From the NCBI RefSeq assembly GCF_036226605.1, contig NZ_CP109000.1:3592501-3656500 (forward strand): DNA of 64,000 bases. The letters are read 5' to 3'. Shown here piece after piece: positions 49,924 through 64,000 of this stretch. Position 1 is the first letter of the stretch. Each line of letters begins with the position of its first letter. The notes under the pieces were generated by a model. That model was given only the letters and a program-made list of their open reading frames with translations, had not been told where the DNA came from and ran no database searches. The translations under genes and the position numbers were made by a program. The stretch is from Streptomyces sp. NBC_00704. Lineage in GTDB: Bacteria > Actinomycetota > Actinomycetes > Streptomycetales > Streptomycetaceae.

Positions 49924-51665
49924 AGCAGAGCCTCCGGGATGTCCAGGCGGCGGGAGCGCAGCCATTCGCCGAGCGCCTTGGCCTGCGGGTCGAAGCGGTG
50001 CTGCGAGGCCACGCCCGCGCCGAGGAGTCCCTCGACGACGAAGTTCAGGGCGCGCAGGCGGGGCAGGGAGTGCCGGGTGACGGCCAGGTCGCGGCTCTCG
50101 GGCACCAGCTCCCGGAACCGCTCGGCCGTCAGTTCGTGGACCAGCCAGCGCCAGGCCTCGTCGGTGCGGACCCACACGCCCACGTTGGCGTCCGGGCCCT
50201 TGTCGCCGCTGCGGGCGCCGGCGACCAGACCGAGGGGCGCGCGCCGCACCGGCCCCGGCGGCAGCGGCTCCGGCGGGTCCGCCTCCGCGACCGGTTCGAG
50301 GACGCGCGCGGCGGCGGACGGCGGGGGCGGGACCGGGACGCGCCGGCCGTCGTCGAGGACGGCGACGTGCCCGACGTCCTCCTGCGGGACGTACGCGGCC
50401 TCGAACACCCCGTAAGGGGAGCCCTTCCCGGGCGGGGCGAGCACATGGAAGCCGGGATAGCTGGCGAGGGCCAGCTCGATCGCCGCCCCGCTCAGCGCCC
50501 GTCCCACGAGCGCCTGGTCGGGGTCCCGGACGACGAGCCGCAGCAGCGCGCTCGCCGTCTCCTGTGTGTCGGCGTCCGGCCGGTCGGTGCGCACCAGCTC
50601 CCAACGGATCTGCGACGGGCGGGACGTGGCGAACGCGTCCGCCATCTGCTCGCGCACCAAAGCCGCCTTGGCCTCGATGTCGAGCCCGGTGAGGACGAAG
50701 ACGACCTCGTTGCGGAAGCCGCCGAGGCGGGTGCGGCCGACCTTGAGGGTGGGGGGCGGGGCCTCGCCGCGCACGCCGTCGACGCGCACCCGGTCGGGGC
50801 CGTCCTGCGCGAGCCGCACGGTGTCCAGGCGGGCGGTGACGTCGGGCCCGGCGTAGCGGGCGCCCGCGGTCTCGTACAGCAGCTGCGCGGTCACGGTGCC
50901 GACGTCCACGAAGCCGCCCGTGCCGGGGTGCTTGGTGATGACGCAGCTGCCGTCCTCGTGGATCTCGGCGAGCGGGAACCCCGGCCGCCGCAGGTCGCGG
51001 CCGCCTCCGCCGCCGCCACCTCCTCGGGCCCCTGTGTGGGCGTGGCCGTCGGCGGCGGCGTCGGCGGCGAAGAAGGCGTAGTTGCCGCCGGTGGCCTGCG
51101 TCCCGCACTCCAGGACGTGTCCGGCGACGACGGCGCCCGCGAGCCGGTCGTACTGCGTGGCGTCCCAGCCGAAGTGGGCGGCGGCGGGTCCGGTCACGAG
51201 GGCCGCGTCGGTGACCCGCCCGGCGACCACCACGTCCGCGCCCTCCCGCAGACAGGCGGCGATGCCGAACCCGCCCAGGTAGGCGTGGGCGGTGAGGCTG
51301 CCGGGGTAGCGGGCGCCCAGGTCGTCGCCCTCGACGTGCGCGACGCGCACGGGGACGCCGAGCCGGTCCGCCAGCCGCCGCACGGCGTCGGCGAGCCCGG
51401 CGGGGTTGAGCCCGCCCGCGTTGGCGACGATGCGCACGCCCCGCTCGTGGGCGAGGCCGAGGCACTCCTCCAGCTGGCGCAGAAACGTGCGGGCGTACCC
51501 GGCGGCGGGGTCCTTCAGCCGGTCGCGCCCGAGGATGAGCATCGTCAGCTCGGCGAGGTAGTCGCCGGTGAGGACGTCGAGTTCGCCGCCGGTGAGCATC
51601 TCGCGCAGGGCGTCGAAGCGGTCGCCGTAGAAGCCGGAGGCGTTGCCGACGCGCAGCACGCTCAC
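49920..51665 (-). CDS. AtuA-like (DUF1446) acyclic terpene utilisation family protein
   Basis: The 581-residue protein has the DUF1446/AtuA core ([75 protein letters not shown]). AtuA of Pseudomonas acts in citronellol/geraniol degradation, but its reaction is not established. GTG 51665 overlaps the upstream stop (GTGA). A run of eight Gly (about residue 225) interrupts the usual sequence and looks like a recent expansion. Confidence 0.92.
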
Positions 51666-52546
51666 GACCGCGCCCCCCTCGGCCCCCGCGGCTCCGCGGA
51701 CCCTTCCGCGCCCTTCGCGGACCCTTCCGTGTGCTTCGCGGGCCCTTCCGTGCCCTTCGGGGGGCGGCCACCGCCGGGCGGACCGGCGAAGGCCTGGGCG
51801 ACGTCCAGCCAGCGGTCGGCGTCGGGGCCCTCGGCCCGCAGGGCGAGGTCGGCGCGGTGGGCGCGCTGGGTCACCAGGAGGCAGAAGTCGAGGGCGGGGC
51901 CGGTGACGCGGTCGGTGGCGTCCTCGGGGCCGTAGGTCCACGACTCGCCTGAGGGGGCGCGCAGTTCGACGCGGAACTCCTCGAACGGCTTGGGCAGGCC
52001 GTGCACGCCGAAGGCGAAGTCGCGGGTGCGCACGCCGAGGCGGACGATGTGCCGGAGCCGGTCCGTGGGCGCGACGACCACGCCCAGCGCGTCCGCGACG
52101 TCCAGGCCGTGCGCCCAGGTCTCCATGAGGCGGGCGGTGGCCATCGAGGCGGCGGCCATCGGCGGGCCGTACCAGGGGAAACGCGCTCCGGCGGGGGCCG
52201 CCCGCAGGGCCTCGTCCAGGGCCCGCCGTCCGGCCCGCCAGTCGGCGAGCAGCCGCGCGGGCGGCTTCGCCGCGCCCTCCTCGGCGCCGTTGTCGACGAA
52301 GTCCCCGGGCGCGGACAGCGCCTTCTCGACCTCGCGGGCGAAGGCGTCCTGGTCGGTCACGGCCAGCACGGAGGAGTGGTCCGTCCAGGCGAGGTGCGCG
52401 ATCTGGTGGGCGACGGTCCAGCCGGGGGCGGGCGTGGGGAGTCTCCACTGCTCGGCTTCCAACTCGGCCACGAGCCGGTCGAGTTCGTCGCTTTCCGCAC
52501 GGAGGTCGTCGAGCACGGGGGTCGGGTCGGCCATGGGGTGGAGCAT
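51662..52546 (-). CDS. TIGR03084-type DinB-like metal-binding protein
   Basis: The 294-residue first gene of the operon has the DinB/MDMPI four-helix start [20 protein letters not shown] and the metal-ligand segment [19 protein letters not shown]. It is commonly found at the head of AtuA-like operons in actinobacteria. ATG 52546 is chosen over 52534. A start at 52582 would lie inside the palindromic operator. The C-terminal Lys/Glu-Gly repeats ([18 protein letters not shown]) are low-complexity. Confidence 0.88.
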   Translation of the reverse strand: MLHPMADPTPVLDDLRAESDELDRLVAELEAEQWRLPTPAPGWTVAHQIAHLAWTDHSSVLAVTDQDAFAREVEKALSAPGDFVDNGAEEGAAKPPARLLADWRAGRRALDEALRAAPAGARFPWYGPPMAAASMATARLMETWAHGLDVADALGVVVAPTDRLRHIVRLGVRTRDFAFGVHGLPKPFEEFRVELRAPSGESWTYGPEDATDRVTGPALDFCLLVTQRAHRADLALRAEGPDADRWLDVAQAFAGPPGGGRPPKGTEGPAKHTEGSAKGAEGSAEPRGPRGARS

Positions 52547-52566
52547 GGCAGCGCCCCGAGAAACAA

Positions 52567-52580
52567 GCAAGCATGCTTGC
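52567..52580. promoter_or_regulatory. Perfect 14-bp palindrome at the operon head
   Basis: GCAAGCATGCTTGC lies 21 bp upstream of the first start codon of the eight-gene operon. A TetR gene closes the operon. Confidence 0.75.
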
Positions 52581-52685
52581 ATTGATTTGTGGGACGGGGA
52601 GGCGGGGTCATGCGACTCCCGGCGCCCGCGTGCCTCCTTGCACCCGCCCGCACACGCGGGCCTCCGTCGCGCCCCCGGAAGCCCC

Positions 52686-53696
52686 TCACGCCTCCGGCGT
52701 GGCCGTCTTCGGTCTGCCGGTCCGGGTGCGGACCGCGCCCATGCTGGCCGCGACGACCAGGGCGACGGCGGCGGCCTGGACGGCGCTCAGGGCCTGGTCG
52801 AGGACCAGGAAGCCCGCGGTGGCGGCGAGGGCCGGTTCCAGGCTCATCATGACCGCGAACGTGGAGGCCGGCAGGCGGCGCAGGGCGAGGAGTTCGAGGG
52901 TGTAGGGCAGCACCGAGGAGAGCACGGCCACCCCCGCGCCCAGGCCGAGCGTCACGGGGTCGGCCAGTTTCGCGCCCGACTCCGCGAGGCCCAGGGGCAG
53001 GAAGAGCAGCGCGCCGACCGCCATCGCCAGGGCCAGCCCGTCGGCCTGCGGGAAGCGGCGGCCGGTGCGGGCGCTGAACACGATGTACGCGGCCCACATC
53101 ACGCCGGCGCCCAGCGCGAACGCGACGCCCGCCGGGTCGAGGGCGCCCAGGCCCCCGCCGGCGCCGCCCGCGCCGCTGAGGAGGACGACGCCCGCGAGCG
53201 CCAGCGCGGCCCAGACCAGGTTCAGCGCACGGCGCGAGGCCACGACCGACAGGGTGAGCGGGCCGAGCACCTCCAGGGTGACCGCCACGCCCAGCGGGAT
53301 GCGGTCGAGCGCCTGGTAGAACAGGCCGTTCATCGCGGACATGGCGACGCCGAAGGCGACGACCGTGCCCCAGTCGGCGCGGGAGTGGCCGCGCAGCCGG
53401 GGCCGGCAGACGACCAGGAGCACGACCGCGGCCACCAGCAGCCGCAGCGCGACGACTCCCAGTGCGCCCGCCCTCGGCATCAGGGTCACCGCCAGCGCGC
53501 CGCCGAACTGCACCGAGACCCCACCGGCGAGCACCAGCCCGACAGGGCCGAGAGAGCCGAACCGGCCGCCGTGGGCCGGGCCGCCGCCCGTCCCCGCGTC
53601 GGGCCGGGGCTGCGGGGGGACGACGGGGGCGGTGGCCGCTGCTGCGTCGGGGGTGGTCACGGGCGGTCCAGGTGTTCGACTCGGTTCGTTCAGCAT
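52686..53696 (-). CDS. EamA-family (DMT) transporter
   Basis: The 336-residue protein has a Pro-rich cytoplasmic N-terminus (about 45 residues) and ten transmembrane segments in two EamA halves ([64 protein letters not shown]). It is probably an exporter of amino acids or metabolites, like RhtA. Start ATG 53696. A 9-bp perfect inverted repeat lies just upstream. Confidence 0.9.
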   Translation of the reverse strand: MLNEPSRTPGPPVTTPDAAAATAPVVPPQPRPDAGTGGGPAHGGRFGSLGPVGLVLAGGVSVQFGGALAVTLMPRAGALGVVALRLLVAAVVLLVVCRPRLRGHSRADWGTVVAFGVAMSAMNGLFYQALDRIPLGVAVTLEVLGPLTLSVVASRRALNLVWAALALAGVVLLSGAGGAGGGLGALDPAGVAFALGAGVMWAAYIVFSARTGRRFPQADGLALAMAVGALLFLPLGLAESGAKLADPVTLGLGAGVAVLSSVLPYTLELLALRRLPASTFAVMMSLEPALAATAGFLVLDQALSAVQAAAVALVVAASMGAVRTRTGRPKTATPEA

Positions 53697-53705
53697 GATG
53701 TACTG

Positions 53706-53729
53706 CCGAGTCCACGGTAATGGACTCGG
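53706..53729. promoter_or_regulatory. Operator palindrome before the EamA gene
   Basis: CCGAGTCCA, six bases (CGGTAA), then TGGACTCGG form a perfect 9-bp inverted repeat 10 bp from the start codon. Confidence 0.7.
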
Positions 53730-53878
53730 TCAGGGGTGTGAACCCCTTTTGCCTCTGTCTCAGGCTACGAGACGTCCCCTGTCCACGAGAGATCCCGAGA
53801 CGTCGTGTGACGTCCCGCGACGCCCCGTGACGCCCCGCTACGTGCCGTGACGTTTCCGCGCGGGGAGGGCGGGGGCGG

Positions 53879-58499
<4,621 letters not shown>

Positions 58500-58526
58500 C
58501 GGCCCCCGCGGTCCCCGGCACGACGG

Positions 58527-58560
58527 CGAAGGGCGCCCGGTTCCCACCGGGCGCCCTTCG
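58527..58560. terminator. 14-bp bidirectional terminator
   Basis: CGAAGGGCGCCCGG, loop TTCCCA, then CCGGGCGCCCTTCG form a perfect stem between the convergent serC and peptidase genes. Confidence 0.95.
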
Positions 58561-58583
58561 TATGTCCGTCCGGAGCCGCGACG

Positions 58584-60188
58584 TCAGCCGCGGGCGCCGA
58601 GCAGGCGGTGCAGGGCGTCGCCCGGCGCCGTGGCGGCCGTCCGGCCGGCGGCCAGGGCGGACGGCGCGGCGGCCGCGTCCGGGACGGGGTCGGCGGTCTT
58701 CTTGCAGACCGCGTCGGCCACGCCGCGGCCGCGCGGCACGGTGCCGTCGGTCAGGTACTTCACCAGGTACGCGTCCAGGCAGGCGTTGCCGCCGAGCGTG
58801 ATGCCGTGGTTGCCGCCGCCGTTCTCGACCACGAGGCTGGAGTGCTTGAGCAGGCGGTGGACGGCGACGCCGCCCTGGTAGGGCGTGGCCGCGTCGTCGG
58901 TCGCCTGGAACAGCAGCACCGGCGGGAGCTTGCTGTTGGCGACGTTCACCGGCTTCATCGCCTTGGTGGGCCAGAACGCGCAGGGCGCGTTGTACCAGGC
59001 GTTGTTCCACGCCATGAGCGGGGCCTTCTTGTAGACGGCCCAGTTGTCCTTGCGCCACTGGTTCCAGTCGCGCGGCCAGGACACGTCACGGCACTGCACG
59101 GCGGTGTAGACGCTGTAGCCGTTGTCGCCGGAGGCGTCGACGGCCGCCATGCCCTCGTACGCCTTGACGAGCGGAGCGGTGTCCTTGTGGTTCACGTACG
59201 CGGCGAACGCCTCCGCGAGGGAGGGCCAGTAGCCGTTGTAGTAGCCGCCGGGGATGAAGGTGTCCTCCAGCTCGGAGGCGCCCACCTTGCCGCCGGCCGG
59301 GTGCTTGGCGAGCGCGGCGCGCATCGCGTACCACTTGGCCTCGATGCGGGCGGGGTCCTTGCCGAGCTTGTACGTGGCGTCGTACTTGGCGATCCACGCC
59401 ATCAGCGCCTTCTGCCGGGCGTCGAAGGCGTAGTCCTGCGAGATGTTGGCGTCGTACCAGACCCCGCCGGGGTCGACGATCGAGTCGAGCACCAGTCGGC
59501 GCACCCGGTTCGGGAAGAGCTTGGCGTACACCTGGCCCAGGTAGGTGCCGTACGAGTAGCCGAAGTAGTTGATCTTCTGGGCGCCGAGCGCCGTGCGGAT
59601 CGCGTCCATGTCCTTCACGGCGTTGACCGTGTTGATGTACGGCAGGACGTCCGCGTACTTGGTCCCGCAGGCCTTCGCGAAGGCCTTCGCGCGGGCGAGG
59701 TTGGCCTTCTCGATCGCGGCGGTGCGCGGCACCGAGTCCGGGCGGACCGGGTCGAAGTGGCCCGGCTTGCAGTCCAGGGCGGGCTTGCTCTCGCCCACGC
59801 CCCGCGGGTCGAAGCCGATGACGTCGTACTGGGACGCGACCGCCTTCGGCAGGGAGGACGCGACGAACGGCGCGAGGGAGAGACCGCTGCCGCCGGGACC
59901 GCCGGGGTTGACCAGCAGCGGGCCCTGGTACCTGCTCGCGGTGTGCGGGACGCGGGACAGGGCGAGGGTTATCTTGCGGCCCTGCGGCCTGGCGTAGTCG
60001 AGCGGCACCTTGACCGTCGCGCACTGCAACGTCGGGGAGTCCTCCGTGGCGCACGTCTTCCAGGCGACCTTCGAGGCCTGGGCGGCCGGCGCGGACTGCG
60101 ACGCGGTGGTGGCCTCGGCCGGGACGGCCGTGAGCGTTCCGGCCAGTACGACGGTCGCGCCGCACAGCACGGCTGTGCTTCTTCTCAT
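58584..60188 (-). CDS. Secreted tripeptidyl aminopeptidase (S33, Tap/SlpD-like)
   Basis: The 534-residue exported hydrolase starts at ATG 60188 with a Sec signal (MRRSTAVLCGATVVLAGTLT... AEA). It has the oxyanion motif NPGGPGGSG, nucleophile GYSYGT, Asp in FQATDDAATP and His in GGGNHGIT, plus the C-terminal TAP-like domain with paired Cys. Family members release tripeptides from peptides outside the cell during growth on protein or aerial differentiation. A tail of about 30 Ala/Pro-rich residues is species-specific. Confidence 0.95.
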   Translation of the reverse strand: MRRSTAVLCGATVVLAGTLTAVPAEATTASQSAPAAQASKVAWKTCATEDSPTLQCATVKVPLDYARPQGRKITLALSRVPHTASRYQGPLLVNPGGPGGSGLSLAPFVASSLPKAVASQYDVIGFDPRGVGESKPALDCKPGHFDPVRPDSVPRTAAIEKANLARAKAFAKACGTKYADVLPYINTVNAVKDMDAIRTALGAQKINYFGYSYGTYLGQVYAKLFPNRVRRLVLDSIVDPGGVWYDANISQDYAFDARQKALMAWIAKYDATYKLGKDPARIEAKWYAMRAALAKHPAGGKVGASELEDTFIPGGYYNGYWPSLAEAFAAYVNHKDTAPLVKAYEGMAAVDASGDNGYSVYTAVQCRDVSWPRDWNQWRKDNWAVYKKAPLMAWNNAWYNAPCAFWPTKAMKPVNVANSKLPPVLLFQATDDAATPYQGGVAVHRLLKHSSLVVENGGGNHGITLGGNACLDAYLVKYLTDGTVPRGRGVADAVCKKTADPVPDAAAAPSALAAGRTAATAPGDALHRLLGARG

Positions 60189-60341
60189 GAAGTTCCCTCA
60201 GATCATGGGGGCATTCGGCCTGACCGCAAGGTTCGCGATCCTCGCGGGATCCTGCCGGAGAAGTACGGCATCGAGAAACCGTTCGCCCGAAAATTTTGAA
60301 CTCGTTTGCGTCACGGTCCACTTGTGGGGACCGGCTTGCGA

Positions 60342-60376
60342 CCGGGCGCCCGGCGAGCGGTCCGCCGGGCGCCCGG
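60342..60376 (-). terminator. 14-bp hairpin terminator of the cellulase gene
   Basis: CCGGGCGCCCGGCG, a 7-nt loop, then CGCCGGGCGCCCGG start 6 nt past the stop codon. Confidence 0.9.
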
Positions 60377-60381
60377 CCCTC

Positions 60382-63112
<2,731 letters not shown>

Positions 63113-63213
63113 GCCCCCAAGCCTGCCATCCCGCCCGGCGGTTCACCGGGCCGTGGCCGGTCTCACACGCCCCCGGCCGCGGTGATCGACTCCGGATCCC
63201 TCATCATGAGCGG

Positions 63214-63888
63214 ATGCTCAGGTTCATGCCCGTAGGCGACTCGATGACGATCGGCAGCTCGGGCGAGCACACCTGGCGCTACCGGCTGTGGCAGCACCTG
63301 TGCACCGCGTACGGCGGACCGTTCACGTTCGTCGGTCCCCGCGAGGCGCTCCACGACAAGGCGACGGACAGCCCCACGTCGTACGCCTACGCGGAACCCG
63401 GCTTCCCGCGCGGCCACCTGGCCGGCTGGGGCGAGGGCTGGGCGCACATGACCCCGCTGATCGGCGAGGCGGTCCGCGAGACGCGGGCGGACGTCCTGCT
63501 GGTCTCGCTCGGCCTGATCGACCTGGGCTTCTACACCAACGCCGAGCAGACGGCGGAGAACGCGCGGGCCTTCGTCGCCGAGGCCCGCGCGGCCAATCCC
63601 CGGATCGCCATGGTGTGGCTGCCGGTCATCCACAACATCCGGGCCGCGAACGACGCGCCCTTCGCCGCCCAGGTCGCCCGCTTCAACGAACTCCTCGCGA
63701 AGACGGCCGCCGACCTGGACGACGCGGCCTCCCCGATCCTGCTGGCCTCGGTCCCGCCCACCTGGGACATCGACACCGACACCTACGACGGCACCCACCC
63801 CAACGCGAGCGGCGAACACCAGCTGGCGTCGGCCTTCGCGGAGGCGATGTACCAGGGGTGGGAACTGGGCGGGGAGTACGCGGTCTGA
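63214..63888 (+). CDS. SGNH/GDSL hydrolase
   Basis: The 224-residue protein has block I GDSMTIG with the nucleophile Ser, a block III region LVSLGLIDLGF (Asp replaces the usual Asn) and block V YDGTHPNASGEH with the Asp-x2-His dyad. It hydrolyses esters or glycan acetyls. No signal peptide is seen. At the extreme end (63990-63999) a GGGGAGGAG suggests another gene starts just beyond the window. Confidence 0.9.
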   Translation: MLRFMPVGDSMTIGSSGEHTWRYRLWQHLCTAYGGPFTFVGPREALHDKATDSPTSYAYAEPGFPRGHLAGWGEGWAHMTPLIGEAVRETRADVLLVSLGLIDLGFYTNAEQTAENARAFVAEARAANPRIAMVWLPVIHNIRAANDAPFAAQVARFNELLAKTAADLDDAASPILLASVPPTWDIDTDTYDGTHPNASGEHQLASAFAEAMYQGWELGGEYAV

Positions 63889-64000
63889 GGGGCGCTCGCC
63901 GCACGTGTCCCCAACATATGCGCAACGCCCCGCGTCCCGTCGCCGTCCGTATCGTTGTACCGCGCGGCGGCGCTCGAGCGGGCGCGGCCGGGGAGGAGCG

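Overview
The window is a roughly 72 % GC stretch of a Streptomyces chromosome. The evidence is the codon bias, many GTG and TTG starts, leaderless promoters (TANNNT followed 6-7 nt later by the start codon), rare TTA codons, a perfect CebR box, and gene content I recall from S. coelicolor (iron regulator DmdR1, cinnamate:CoA ligase, PdxH, citrate synthase 2, SerC). Synteny statements are from memory, not from a search.

Region 1 (1-7.2 kb): a secreted multicopper oxidase cut by the window edge, then an MFS exporter and a GlxA/AraC-type regulator that were once divergent neighbours. They are now separated by a 2.4-kb cassette (methyltransferase, GRDP-like protein, Cys-rich small protein, TTA-containing HTH regulator). 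The cassette is flanked by a 110-bp direct repeat of the original promoter region, so both outer genes kept an intact promoter.

Region 2 (7.3-18.2 kb): an uncharacterised catabolic cluster with an alcohol dehydrogenase, three acyl-CoA dehydrogenases, an SDR, a cyclase-family hydrolase, an amidohydrolase and an acyl-CoA ligase. Three copies of one palindrome (consensus TCTGACGGACCGTCAGA) sit in its two divergent promoter regions, but no regulator gene lies inside it. An anti-sigma-type ATPase interrupts the cluster.

Region 3 (18-35.8 kb): regulatory and housekeeping genes. These are an EF-hand protein, a STAS protein, an ECF sigma/anti-sigma pair, purU, a repeat-rich membrane protein with six ATQYIPPV-like motifs, a TPR regulator, a Prim-Pol protein, an ABC exporter, an alpha/beta hydrolase lacking its nucleophile, dmdR1, a SIS protein and a PAS-PAS-GAF protein.

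Region 4 (36-42 kb): a divergent TetR/hydrolase pair, a promoter-led structured RNA with a 15-nt perfect Shine-Dalgarno sequence, a leader peptide in front of a 2-oxoglutarate oxygenase, citrate synthase 2 and pdxH.

Region 5 (42.1-52.6 kb): one leftward eight-gene operon (DinB-like protein, AtuA-like protein, two-subunit biotin-dependent acyl-CoA carboxylase, acyl-CoA dehydrogenase, cinnamate:CoA ligase-like enzyme, enoyl-CoA hydratase, TetR). It looks like a carboxylation-type pathway for branched or aromatic acids, with a perfect 14-bp palindrome at its head.

Region 6 (52.6-64 kb): an EamA exporter, an FAD/Fe-S oxidoreductase, serC with a strong terminator, a secreted tripeptidyl aminopeptidase, a CebR-boxed GH5-CBM2 cellulase, a membrane-anchored beta-propeller protein and an SGNH hydrolase.
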